Assembly (NCBI RefSeq): GCF_008639165.1
Contig: NZ_CP029197.1
Coordinates: forward strand, 2,294,001 to 2,358,000
From: Streptomyces venezuelae ATCC 10712
Lineage (GTDB): Bacteria; Actinomycetota; Actinomycetes; Streptomycetales; Streptomycetaceae
DNA: 64,000 nt
Reading direction: 5' to 3'
Positions 45,680 to 51,963 of this stretch are shown here, one piece after another (within the stretch, counting starts at the first letter, position 1; each line of letters begins with the position of its first letter). The notes under the pieces are model-generated. The model was not told the origin of the DNA, made no database searches, and worked only from the letters and a program-made list of their open reading frames with translations. Both the position numbers and the translations under genes were made by a program.

Positions 45680-45710
45680 GCCCCCGCCGCGTTACGCGGC
45701 GGGGGCCTTC
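45680..45710 (+). terminator. Strong terminator of the late operon
   Basis: A 12-bp perfect GC stem (GCCCCCGCCGCG at 45680-45691, its complement at 45695-45706) with a TTA loop, followed by CTTCT. It ends the virion operon after the lysis genes. Confidence 0.8.
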
Positions 45711-45742
45711 TGCTGTGCTGCATGCGCTGGCGGGACGCAAAA

Positions 45743-45786
45743 GGACTGAATTACGTCTGGCCTGAATTCAGTCCGCGTGCTAGGTT
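45743..45786 (+). promoter_or_regulatory. Operator plus leaderless-type promoter
   Basis: GGACTGAATT (45743-45752) and AATTCAGTCC (45765-45774) are perfect 10-bp arms with a 12-bp spacer. TAGGTT (45781-45786) lies 6 bp before the ATG at 45793 and fits the TANNNT -10 of Streptomyces leaderless genes. No ribosome site is present. Autoregulation by the HTH product is likely. Confidence 0.6.
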
Positions 45787-45792
45787 GGATCC

Positions 45793-46257
45793 ATGGACAT
45801 CAGGACCGAACTCGACAACTTCCTCGGCGAGAAGCGCGCGCTGGTCGACGCGATCGCACGCGAGTTCCGCGCCGGCACACCGGCCAAGGAGATCGCCCGC
45901 ACGGTCGCACCGGCCTTCAGCCGGGACCAGGTGACCCAGTACCTGTCTGCCGTCGCTCTGGCGGACAAGGCCCGAAAGGCCCTGGATGAGGCTGGGCTCG
46001 CTTTCGCCGCCGACGTGTTGGTGAGCGGTATCGACACGCCGCGCGAAGCGCGGCTGATCCCTGCAGCAGATCCGGAGGAGACCCCCGACTACCCCTCCCT
46101 GCCGACGCGGATCCGGGACGCGCTGCGCGCCTTCCACATCACCCTGGACCTGCTGCAGACCGGCGAGCACGACGAAGACACCAGCGACGCCGAGATCGAC
46201 GGATTCTTCCTCGACGGCCAGCCCGTCCGCCTGATCAAACTGAAGCCGCGCACCTGA
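45793..46257 (+). CDS. HTH regulator with acidic C-terminus (154 aa)
   Basis: ATG at 45793, preceded by a leaderless-type -10 and not by a Shine-Dalgarno. Residues 12-60 (KRALVDAIAREFRAGTPAKE, then IARTVAPAFSRDQVTQYLSA) form an HTH of the kind seen in small actinophage regulators. The C-terminal half is acidic and contains DAEIDGFFLDGQPVRLIKLK. The perfect inverted repeat at 45743-45774 is its probable operator. As the first gene of the right arm it may help control lysogeny. Confidence 0.7.
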   Translation: MDIRTELDNFLGEKRALVDAIAREFRAGTPAKEIARTVAPAFSRDQVTQYLSAVALADKARKALDEAGLAFAADVLVSGIDTPREARLIPAADPEETPDYPSLPTRIRDALRAFHITLDLLQTGEHDEDTSDAEIDGFFLDGQPVRLIKLKPRT

Positions 46258-46290
46258 CCCGTCGACAGGAACAACACTCCAAGGAAGGGC

Positions 46291-46491
46291 ATGATGAGTC
46301 AGATCACCGCCACCGAGTACGGCCTCGCCTCCAAGTCCCTCGAAGACATCGAGCCCCTGGGGCAGATCACCCAGCGACGCGCCGAGACCATCCTGAATGA
46401 CAGCCGAAGGCAGTGGCCCGACGTGTACCTCGTACAGCGAACCGACGGCGCGGCCTGGCAGCCGGCCGCTTCCTTGCACCTCGGACGCTGA
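46291..46491 (+). CDS. Small hypothetical protein (66 aa)
   Basis: ATG at 46291 (or 46294) with AAGGAAGG upstream. SQITATEYGLASKSLEDIEP, then RRAETILNDSRRQWPDVYLV. No family recognised. A hairpin terminator follows at 46506. Confidence 0.6.
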   Translation: MMSQITATEYGLASKSLEDIEPLGQITQRRAETILNDSRRQWPDVYLVQRTDGAAWQPAASLHLGR

Positions 46492-46505
46492 GGCCGAAGC
46501 ACCTT

Positions 46506-46530
46506 GCCCCCTCCCACGGGAGGGGGCTCT
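46506..46530 (+). terminator. Terminator hairpin
   Basis: GCCCCCTCC and GGAGGGGGC arms (46506-46514 and 46519-46527) pair perfectly around a 4-nt loop, followed by TCTT. It ends the + strand pair 45793-46491 and faces minus-strand genes. Confidence 0.65.
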
Positions 46531-46592
46531 TCGCCGTTCCTGACCCGAAGACTGCCGCCACCTCGGCTTGCGAATGAAACAGCCTGCGACTT

Positions 46593-46802
46593 TCACGCCG
46601 CCTGGTACTGGTGCGCCCGCCCGCCCCGCCACTCGACCCAGCTTGGGTCGTCTAGGATCCGCTCGCCGTCGGGCAGCCCGGCCCGGCGCAGGAACTCGAC
46701 GAGATCGTGGTCGTCATGGGCCAGGCCGAGGATCTCGCCGCCGGCGGTGACACGGCGGCCGCCCGTCGGGCTGGGACGGTGGACGACTATCGGAGCACCC
46801 AT
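46593..46802 (-). CDS. Streptomyces element protein of unknown function (69 aa)
   Basis: ATG at 46802 with GGAGG 2-3 nt upstream is preferred over a GTG at 46817. GGRRVTAGGEILGLAHDDHD, then VEFLRRAGLPDGERILDDPS and WVEWRGGRAHQYQAA match a small family common in Streptomyces mobile elements. The function is unknown. It follows the DUF6233-like gene. Confidence 0.7.
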   Translation of the reverse strand: MGAPIVVHRPSPTGGRRVTAGGEILGLAHDDHDLVEFLRRAGLPDGERILDDPSWVEWRGGRAHQYQAA

Positions 46803-46826
46803 GCCTCCAGGGTGCACCGGGGTCAG

Positions 46827-47171
46827 CTACTCGAGCACCCCGAGCTCGGAGTCGGGCCGGCAGATCTCACAGGCGCGGAGGCCGCCGCTGGTGATGGCCT
46901 GCCGGGCCTGTTCCTGGCTGAGGGGTTTCGTGTGGTGGCTGGCCATGCGGCAGTCGCCGAGGTGCACGGAGTCCGCAGACGCTTTGCCGCCGACGCGCAG
47001 GTAAGAGAGGACGAAGGCGGGACCTTCGGGCAGCGGCCGGCGGGAGGCACGCTCCCGTACCTTCGCGAGCTCGGCTTCGATCCAGCGCTCGGTCTGGGCG
47101 AGCTGGGAGCACTGCACGCGATACAGGAACCGCAGCTTCTCCAGCTCGGGCGACGTCGGCTCATCGGGCAC
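46827..47171 (-). CDS. DUF6233-like protein (114 aa)
   Basis: ATG at 47171. The order FLYRVQCSQLAQTERWIEAE, then FVLSYLRVGGK, then VHLGDCRMASHHTKPLSQEQ and CEICRPDSELGVLE is typical of the Streptomyces DUF6233 family, with a conserved Cys/His pattern in the last third that could bind zinc. The family is abundant in Streptomyces accessory regions. The function is unknown. Confidence 0.78.
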   Translation of the reverse strand: MPDEPTSPELEKLRFLYRVQCSQLAQTERWIEAELAKVRERASRRPLPEGPAFVLSYLRVGGKASADSVHLGDCRMASHHTKPLSQEQARQAITSGGLRACEICRPDSELGVLE

Positions 47172-47269
47172 ATGTTCGATTCTAGTCCTGTGGATCGCCC
47201 CCGGCTGTCAGCGGCTGCTCGTACAGTGAGGCCATCCATCCGCGTCTACTGGCTGATGCGGCACTCGGA

Positions 47270-47298
47270 CCCGCCCCGGCGTGATGCACCGGGGCGGG
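47270..47298 (+). promoter_or_regulatory. Leader hairpin of the DUF6221-like gene
   Basis: CCCGCCCCGG (47270-47279) and CCGGGGCGGG (47289-47298) form a perfect 10-bp stem, 18 bp before the ATG at 47317. The loop is 9 nt. It could be an attenuator or shield the ribosome site. Confidence 0.45.
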
Positions 47299-47316
47299 AC
47301 ACCCTCTGGAGACTCC

Positions 47317-47733
47317 ATGGAAGACCTGATCGCGTTCCTCCGCGCCCGCCTCGACGAAGACGAGGAACTGGCTCTCCAGGCGCAGCAGCTGGGCGGTGCG
47401 CCTTCCTGGGACTCGGCCGCCGATGTGTTGCTGCTTCCCGGCCTCAAGACGCGTCGCCGTCTGGCCGAGCAGGGCGTACCGGATGCCTTGCAGGACGCCG
47501 TAGAGGCGCACGCCGCCCGTCACGATCCCGCGCGGGTGCTGGCCGACGTCGACGCCAAACGGCGGATCGTGACCGCCTACGAGGAAGCCGCAACCGAGTT
47601 CCAGGACATTGGGCCCGGCATGGTGAGCTACGACCGAATGGTCGGGTCCGTCAGCTCCCTGCGGACCGCGATCGAGTGCCTCTCCCTGGCCTATGCCGAC
47701 CACCCGGACTATCAGGACATGTGGCGGCCGTAG
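47317..47733 (+). CDS. DUF6221-like protein (138 aa)
   Basis: ATG at 47317 with TGGAG upstream. MEDLIAFLRARLDEDEELAL at the start and AYADHPDYQDMWRP at the end are diagnostic of the Streptomyces DUF6221 family, with ARVLADVDAKRRIVTAYEEA between. Members are frequent in phages and integrative elements. The function is unknown. It converges on the gene at 47745. Confidence 0.82.
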   Translation: MEDLIAFLRARLDEDEELALQAQQLGGAPSWDSAADVLLLPGLKTRRRLAEQGVPDALQDAVEAHAARHDPARVLADVDAKRRIVTAYEEAATEFQDIGPGMVSYDRMVGSVSSLRTAIECLSLAYADHPDYQDMWRP

Positions 47734-47744
47734 CTGTCGGCGCC

Positions 47745-48011
47745 CTACTTCTTCGCCTTCTCGGCTTCCTTGCGCTTCTTCTCCGCGTACCCCTCCGGGT
47801 TGAGCACGGCGAGCTTCACCTCGGCTTCGACGTCGAAGCGCGACTGGCCCGTGGCCTTCGCGTGCTCCGTGATCGCGGCCTGGATGACCGTCGCGGCCTC
47901 GAGCCAGGGCGTCCACGCCTCGGCGCTGTACGGCCCGGCCTGGGCTTCCCGCTGGGCATCGACAGCAGCCTGCTGGATCTGGATGAGTTCGTCAGAGAGT
48001 TTGATCGGCAC
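47745..48011 (-). CDS. Hypothetical helical protein (88 aa)
   Basis: Minus strand, start at 48011. Largely helical: IKLSDELIQIQQAAVDAQRE, then WLEAATVIQAAITEHAKATG, with a Lys/Glu-rich tail (YAEKKRKEAEKAKK). No family recognised, though such proteins are common beside XRE regulators in Streptomyces elements. Confidence 0.65.
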   Translation of the reverse strand: MPIKLSDELIQIQQAAVDAQREAQAGPYSAEAWTPWLEAATVIQAAITEHAKATGQSRFDVEAEVKLAVLNPEGYAEKKRKEAEKAKK

Positions 48012-48021
48012 GGCACGGATC

Positions 48022-48201
48022 CTAAGCGGCGAGTTCCTGGTCGTCCTGTACCGCCTCGGTCCACGCGGCCACGAGCACCTGGTAGATCCGCTGCTCGTCC
48101 GCCGTCAGCGGGCGACGCTGTTCGCCGGCGCGCGCGTAGAGGCAGCGGATGGCGTCGTTCAGGGCTTCGAGGCTCGGGGTCTCTCTGGGGCGGTCGGGCA
48201 T
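48022..48201 (-). CDS. Small hypothetical protein, leaderless start (59 aa)
   Basis: ATG at 48201 is preferred over a start at 48312, whose extra residues look non-coding. The ATG has no ribosome site, but TAGCCT, a TANNNT -10, lies 7 nt upstream, suggesting leaderless transcription. Sequence: SLEALNDAIRCLYARAGEQR, then LTADEQRIYQVLVAAWTEAV, helical. Function unknown. It lies 11 bp upstream of the 47745-48011 gene in the same direction. Confidence 0.6.
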   Translation of the reverse strand: MPDRPRETPSLEALNDAIRCLYARAGEQRRPLTADEQRIYQVLVAAWTEAVQDDQELAA

Positions 48202-48384
48202 GCAGCCAAGGCTAGGGCCCGGGTCTGACAAAGCTGGCAGGAATCGGGCGTGCGTTCCGCCACGGACACACGCCAGGGGAATGTCTGATTCCAAATAGAT
48301 GCCCTGAGCCACTGTTGCCGGAGGGCAGGAGTCGTCATGCTCTGCCGTAAGGGGTGTCGCGGTCGATGGGCCGTGGCTGCACAG

Positions 48385-48615
48385 CTAGGGGAGGAGATCG
48401 CGCGTGGGGACGTTAAGCGCGCGAGCTACGCGAAGGAGGTGGCTGAATTTGGCATCGTTCTGGCCGCCCTCGATGCGCTGGATCGTGGACCGATCGATCT
48501 CGGCCCGGTGCGCGAGCTCTTCTTGCGTGAGGTCTGCATAGAGCCGGGCATCACGGATCCGCCGCCCTAGCGCCTGCTGGGCGCTGGTGATCCATTCGGG
48601 CTGATCGGCGGGCAC
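48385..48615 (-). CDS. XRE-family repressor candidate (76 aa)
   Basis: GTG at 48615. A classical XRE HTH fills most of the protein: GRRIRDARLYADLTQEELAH, then RAEIDRSTIQRIEGG and HLLRVARALNVPTRDLL. Lack of a C-terminal domain leaves dimerisation to the HTH itself. It is the last gene before the tRNA-proximal end. The upstream region 48618-48649 carries nested palindromes, so it is a good candidate for the repressor of a lysogeny or transfer circuit. Confidence 0.8.
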   Translation of the reverse strand: MPADQPEWITSAQQALGRRIRDARLYADLTQEELAHRAEIDRSTIQRIEGGQNDAKFSHLLRVARALNVPTRDLLP

Positions 48616-48617
48616 CA

Positions 48618-48649
48618 GACAAACGGTCGACCGATCAAGATCATTTGTC
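48618..48649 (-). promoter_or_regulatory. Nested operator palindromes upstream of the XRE gene
   Basis: GACAAA (48618-48623) and TTTGTC (48644-48649) are inverted arms around the perfect palindrome CGGTCGACCG (48624-48633). The block begins 2 bp upstream of the GTG start and would cover its promoter, consistent with autorepression. Confidence 0.55.
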
Positions 48650-48728
48650 AGCAGCTACTTTGCGGCTTTTTATGATCATGATTCAAGCGAGGCTGGAAGG
48701 GTATGGCCGGAAGTAACGCAAGACCGAC

Positions 48729-48761
48729 AGCCCTGCGGCACCTAGCGCCAGCCGCAGGGCT
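48729..48761. terminator. Hairpin AGCCCTGCGGC
   Basis: Perfect 11-bp arms at 48729-48739 and 48751-48761 with an 11-nt loop, without a U-run on either strand. It is a possible terminator in the non-coding right end. Confidence 0.45.
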
Positions 48762-48787
48762 ACGTGTAGTTTCCATGATTCGAACGC

Positions 48788-48811
48788 TTGTTCACTCGAA
48801 AGGGTGAACAA
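48788..48811. promoter_or_regulatory. Palindrome TTGTTCAC-N8-GTGAACAA
   Basis: Perfect 8-bp arms (48788-48795 and 48804-48811) with spacer TCGAAAGG. It is a typical size for an HTH dimer site. The GAAA-containing loop would also be a stable RNA hairpin. Confidence 0.5.
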
Positions 48812-48912
48812 CTCCCCGGGGCTGCATCCGTTAGACAGGGTGAGGAGTCGTTCTCATAGACGTGCCGAGTCGGCTCTCAGGGTGGCCCCCATGTTGGCGG
48901 GCTCGGCACACA

Positions 48913-48949
48913 CGGCGACCCCCCTTCGACGGCAGAAGGGGGGTCGCCG
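48913..48949 (+). terminator. Strong hairpin without a protein-coding gene upstream
   Basis: A 15-bp perfect stem (48913-48927 with 48935-48949, left arm CGGCGACCCCCCTTC) and a 7-nt loop, followed by CTTTCG. This is one of the strongest terminator-like structures in the element, yet no convincing + strand gene precedes it. A small RNA ending here is possible. Confidence 0.6.
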
Positions 48950-49068
48950 CTTTCGTGCTCCCACCTGCAGGTTCACCCGATCCTCTTGGGGGATTTTTAG
49001 GGGGCGAACCGCTGTACTGAGAGTGCCTAGAAGGGTAGTGAAGGTGTACTCAAAGTGCCGCACAAAGC

Positions 49069-49108
49069 AGAAGACCCAGGCCAAAGAACGCTCTGACCTG
49101 GGTCTTCT
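49069..49108 (-). terminator. Terminator downstream of tRNA-Val
   Basis: AGAAGACCCAGG (49069-49080) pairs perfectly with CCTGGGTCTTCT (49097-49108) across 16 nt. It lies 26 bp past the tRNA 3' end in its direction of transcription. On the minus strand GCTTTGTG follows the stem. Confidence 0.6.
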
Positions 49109-49130
49109 TCGACCTTTCGCGAGGTCAACA

Positions 49131-49160
49131 CGGTGGGCGCGGACGGTTTCGAACCGCCGA
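49131..49160. other. Probable attachment site (element/host junction) at the tRNA 3' end
   Basis: Element genes lie on the 3' side of tRNA-Val and host genes on its 5' side. Tyrosine integrases of actinomycete elements commonly use tRNA 3' ends, duplicating the T-arm/acceptor part. The expected second copy of this sequence is outside the window, so the exact core cannot be seen. Confidence 0.45.
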
Positions 49161-49205
49161 CATCTGCTTTGTAAGAGCAGCGCTCTACCCCTGAGCTACG
49201 CACCC
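49134..49205 (-). tRNA. tRNA-Val(UAC)
   Basis: The 72-nt minus-strand sequence folds into a standard cloverleaf: acceptor GGGTGCG/CGCGCCC, D-arm GCTC/GAGC, anticodon arm CTGCT-CTTACAA-AGCAG with anticodon TAC, variable loop ATGTC, T-arm GGCGG-TTCGAAA-CCGTC, discriminator A. The 3' CCA is not encoded (ACCG follows). The anticodon UAC reads GUA/GUG valine codons. Confidence 0.95.
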
Positions 49206-49367
49206 GTGGAAGAGGCAACAGCCTACATGGCGCACGGGTGGGTGCCGCAATCCGGTATCTGGGGTGGCGGGGGGGGGTGGGGTGAACTGATCGGGTCGTG
49301 TGTTCGTCCTTACCGGGTGGGAGAATGAACCGGACCGGGCACGGCGGACACAGCACGGGAGAGGTAC

Positions 49368-50762
49368 GTGGCGGCGAGCGAGGCTAGGGGGGCGGCCGGG
49401 TCCGGCTTCGGGCGGGGCGGGCGGGCCGGTGGTGGGGGGCGGGTGCCTTCCGGGGTGCGGCTCGCGTTCGTTCTGCCTCTGCTGGTCGGGGCCCTGGTGC
49501 CGCACGCGTTCGCCGGCGGCGGGACCCGTCGTTGGTTCGGCGGGCGCGGCGAGGGGCAGCGGGCCGAGGCGCAGGCCGCCAAGGACGCCGCCGCCGCGGC
49601 CTTCTACGAGCTGGACACCGCCCAGCGCGGGCTGCGCATCTCCGTCGAGACCATCACGGCCGTCGACAGCTCCCCCGAGGCCCGCCGGGCCGTCGAGGGT
49701 TTCGAGGCCCTCGGGCGGCGGATCGACGAGGTCAGCCACACCTACATCGCGGCGGTGGACGCCCACGACCTCGACCGCGACGAGCTCGACGCCGCCACCG
49801 CCAACCGCGCCCGGTCCGAACTGGCCCGCGCCAAGGAGGAGCTGGACCGGGTGAAGGGCGAGCTCGACCGGTACGAGGAGGGGCTCGCGCCGCTCCTCGG
49901 GCGGGCCGAGACCCAGCTCGCCCGGCTCGCCCCGGCCGTCGAGCGGGCCCGGCAGGCCCTGCGCGGCGCGAGCGGCGCCCTCGACTCCGTACGGGACGGC
50001 GGGCTGCGCGCCGACGACCTGGCCGCCCGGCTCGCCGCGCTCGGGCCCGAGCTCACCCGGCTCAACGAAGGCGCCGGACGGCACGGCGTCCCCGAGACCC
50101 TCCAGCGGGCCGACCGGGTACTGCGGGACGCCGAGGCCGTACGGGCCGAGGCCGAGCGGCTGCCCGAACGGGCCGCCGAGATCGACCGGCGCCTCGTCTC
50201 GCTCCGTACCCGCACCGAGGCGCTCACCACCCGCACCGGGGGTGTCGAGCCGGTCCTGTCCGAGCTGCGGCGGCGTTTCACCGCGCCCTGCTGGCAGGAC
50301 CTCCAGCACGTGCCCGAGCAGGCCGCCGCCACGCTCCGGCAGGCCGAGGAGCGGCTCGCCGAGGCCGGGAAGGCGCGGGCCGAGCAGCGCTGGCCCGACG
50401 CGACCTCGCTCCTGTCGACCGTCCGCGCGCTGCTCGACTCCACCGACGAGGCCGTGTCGGCCGCCGGGGACCGGCTCCGGCGGCTCGACGCCGTCGCCAA
50501 GGACCCGAAGGCGGAGATCGACCGTGCCCGGTTCGCCGTACGGGACGCCCAGCGGCTCGCCATGGCCGGGCGCAGCACCCCCGACCCCCGGCACGCCCGG
50601 CCCCTCGACGAGGCGGTCGCGCGGCTCGACCGGGCGGTGGACGGCCTGGAGGGGCGGCACCCGGACTACTGGCACTTCCTGACCGAGCTGGAGGGCGTAC
50701 GGGCCACGGCCGCGCACGTCGTCGGGCAGATCCGGGAGGATCGGGGCGGCGGCGCGCAGTGA
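49368..50762 (+). CDS. Membrane-anchored coiled-coil protein (464 aa)
   Basis: GTG at 49368 with GGGAGAG upstream. After a Gly-rich basic start, one hydrophobic segment (residues 28-49, VPSGVRLAFVLPLLVGALVP) anchors the protein. The rest is a long coiled coil rich in Arg/Ala/Glu (ARAKEELDRVKGELDRYEEG, then AERLPERAAEIDRRLVSLRT). Homologues are found in Streptomyces chromosomes; I know of no established function. It is the first host gene beyond the tRNA, so it bounds the element. Confidence 0.75.
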   Translation: MAASEARGAAGSGFGRGGRAGGGGRVPSGVRLAFVLPLLVGALVPHAFAGGGTRRWFGGRGEGQRAEAQAAKDAAAAAFYELDTAQRGLRISVETITAVDSSPEARRAVEGFEALGRRIDEVSHTYIAAVDAHDLDRDELDAATANRARSELARAKEELDRVKGELDRYEEGLAPLLGRAETQLARLAPAVERARQALRGASGALDSVRDGGLRADDLAARLAALGPELTRLNEGAGRHGVPETLQRADRVLRDAEAVRAEAERLPERAAEIDRRLVSLRTRTEALTTRTGGVEPVLSELRRRFTAPCWQDLQHVPEQAAATLRQAEERLAEAGKARAEQRWPDATSLLSTVRALLDSTDEAVSAAGDRLRRLDAVAKDPKAEIDRARFAVRDAQRLAMAGRSTPDPRHARPLDEAVARLDRAVDGLEGRHPDYWHFLTELEGVRATAAHVVGQIREDRGGGAQ

Positions 50763-50810
50763 GCGGCCGCGGGGCGCCGCGGGGCCCTGCCCGTAGTTCT
50801 TCGCAGGCTC

Positions 50811-50816
50811 TAGCCT
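50811..50816 (+). promoter_or_regulatory. Leaderless-type -10 (TAGCCT)
   Basis: TAGCCT lies 6 bp before the ATG at 50823 and fits TANNNT. No ribosome site is present, so leaderless transcription of the FmdB-type gene is likely. Confidence 0.5.
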
Positions 50817-50822
50817 GTGTCC

Positions 50823-51038
50823 ATGCCTCGTTATGAATTCCGCTGCCGCACCTGCGGCGACACGTTCGAGCTCAGCCGTCCGATGGCCGAGTCCTCCGAC
50901 CCGGCCTCCTGCCCCGCCGGGCACGACGACACCGTGAAGCTGCTCTCGGCCGTGGCCGTCGGCGGCTCCGCCGGCAGCTCCGCCCCCGCGCCGGGCGGGG
51001 GCGGGGGCGGGTGCTGCGGCGGTGGATGCTGCGGCTAG
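50823..51038 (+). CDS. FmdB-family zinc ribbon protein (71 aa)
   Basis: MPRYEFRCRTCGDTFELSRP and SCPAGHDDTVKLLSAV are diagnostic: the FmdB ribbon has CxxC followed by C-x2-4-H/C. The Gly/Cys-rich tail (GGGGGGCCGGGCCG) adds further metal-binding capacity. The family is small, cytoplasmic and linked with regulation of formamidase/amidase genes. It is widespread in actinobacteria. Its neighbour on the other strand is the HAD-type phosphatase of the Ter cluster. Confidence 0.88.
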   Translation: MPRYEFRCRTCGDTFELSRPMAESSDPASCPAGHDDTVKLLSAVAVGGSAGSSAPAPGGGGGGCCGGGCCG

Positions 51039-51051
51039 GCCGTAGGCCGCG

Positions 51052-51963
51052 TCACACCGCTGCTCTGAAGCGGCGCAGGATCTCTTCGCCCGCCGCCACT
51101 CCGCGTTCCGCGAGGACGTCGAGGTGGGGGGCGGTCCAGTCGTTGTCGGCCAGTTCGCCGTGGCCCGGGCGCCAGGCCCGGTCCGCGGCGAGCAGCAGGT
51201 CGGCGTCGAGCAGGGAGTCGCCCGCGGCCAGGGTGAGCGTGGCGCCGGTGCGGCGGGCGACCTCGCGGACGGCGGCGCTCTTGGTGAGCGGCTTGGGGAC
51301 CGCGTACACCTTGCGGCCCTGGAGGGAGACCGTCCAGCCGCGCTCGCCCGCCCAGGCACCGAAGCGCTCGGTCCACTCCTCGGGGAGCCGTTCCCGCTCG
51401 ACGACGAGGTAGGCGAACAGGTCCTCGGCGACGCGGTGCTTGCGCACCCAGGACAGGTCGGTGGTGGCGGTGAGGTAGGCGCGGACCTCGGAGAGCGGCG
51501 CGCATTCGTCGTCGATGCGGCGCATCACCGAGGCGTGCCAGTCGGGATCGGAGACGCCGTCGACGAGGATGTGGCCGCCGTTGGCGCAGATCGCGTACGT
51601 GGGTGCGCGGCCGGGGAGTTGGATGCGCTGGTACTGCTTGCGCGTGCGGGTGGTGGTGGGGACGAAGACGGCTTCGTCGGTGAGCCGCGCGAGGAGTCCG
51701 GCGGCGTGCTCGGTCATGTAGGAGAGCGGCTTGGACTCGTGGATCTCGACGCAGAGCAGCCGGGGGGCGTGGGTGTCTGGCATGCCGAGGGCGAGGGCCG
51801 CGGACGAGTAGATGAGGGTGCGGTCGAGGTCGCTCGCGACCAGCACCGGAGCCGCGACAGGGGCAGCGGACGGGACGGGAGACCGTACGGGGGTCGGCTC
51901 CGGCGCCGGGACGGCAGACGGGTCGGGCGGCGGCACCGGGGCGGGGGTTGTCGTCGTGGTCAC
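51052..51963 (-). CDS. HAD-family phosphatase of the Ter-linked cluster (303 aa)
   Basis: GTG at 51963 overlaps the stop of the PRTase-StiP gene (GTGA). After a Pro-rich 40-residue N-terminus, LVASDLDRTLIYSSAAL is HAD motif I (DxDxT); VFVPTTTRTRKQYQRIQL contains motif II Thr; LTKSAAVREVARRTGATLTL and AAGDSLLDADLLLAADRAW hold motifs III (Lys) and IV (GDSxxD). In the Ter-linked biosynthetic systems described by comparative genomics, a HAD phosphatase accompanies PRTase/TRSP and StiP genes and is thought to act on a nucleoside-like metabolite. Confidence 0.85.
   Translation of the reverse strand: MTTTTTPAPVPPPDPSAVPAPEPTPVRSPVPSAAPVAAPVLVASDLDRTLIYSSAALALGMPDTHAPRLLCVEIHESKPLSYMTEHAAGLLARLTDEAVFVPTTTRTRKQYQRIQLPGRAPTYAICANGGHILVDGVSDPDWHASVMRRIDDECAPLSEVRAYLTATTDLSWVRKHRVAEDLFAYLVVERERLPEEWTERFGAWAGERGWTVSLQGRKVYAVPKPLTKSAAVREVARRTGATLTLAAGDSLLDADLLLAADRAWRPGHGELADNDWTAPHLDVLAERGVAAGEEILRRFRAAV

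Larger units (their letters stand above)
48650..49068. other. Non-coding right end of the element with structured repeats
   Basis: No credible gene is seen here. The interval holds three separate perfect inverted repeats (48729-48761, 48788-48811, 48913-48949) and ends at the tRNA-proximal hairpin. It is lower in GC than the flanks (for example around 48650-48690). It may contain attachment arms or a small RNA. Confidence 0.5.
1..49133. mobile_element. Integrated siphophage/AICE-like chimeric element (left end not in window)
   Basis: The region from the window start to the 3' end of tRNA-Val carries phage packaging, head, tail and lysis genes plus a conjugation-type FtsK/TraB translocase, a toxin-antitoxin pair and many tiny unknown genes. 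Housekeeping genes begin only after 49205. No integrase is visible; in elements that target tRNA genes it usually lies beside one attachment site, so it is probably left of position 1. The tRNA 3' end facing the element is the expected geometry for such an insertion. The element is therefore larger than 49 kb. Whether it is a prophage, a phage-plasmid hybrid or an integrative conjugative element is inferred, not proven. Confidence 0.82.

Noticed and set aside
47317..47733. Upstream start at 47281 for the DUF6221-like gene
   Set aside because: The extra 12 residues fall in a perfect hairpin, and the family consistently begins with MEDLIAFLRAR-like sequence at 47317.
1..49133. Insertion sequences or transposases
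   Set aside because: No DDE transposase motifs, terminal inverted repeats with target duplications or IS-like genes were seen; the only selfish gene is the HNH endonuclease at 30479.
48804..49328. Plus-strand open frame reaching across the tRNA
   Set aside because: It overlaps the tRNA and its terminator, is Arg/Ser-rich without motifs, and starts inside an inverted repeat.
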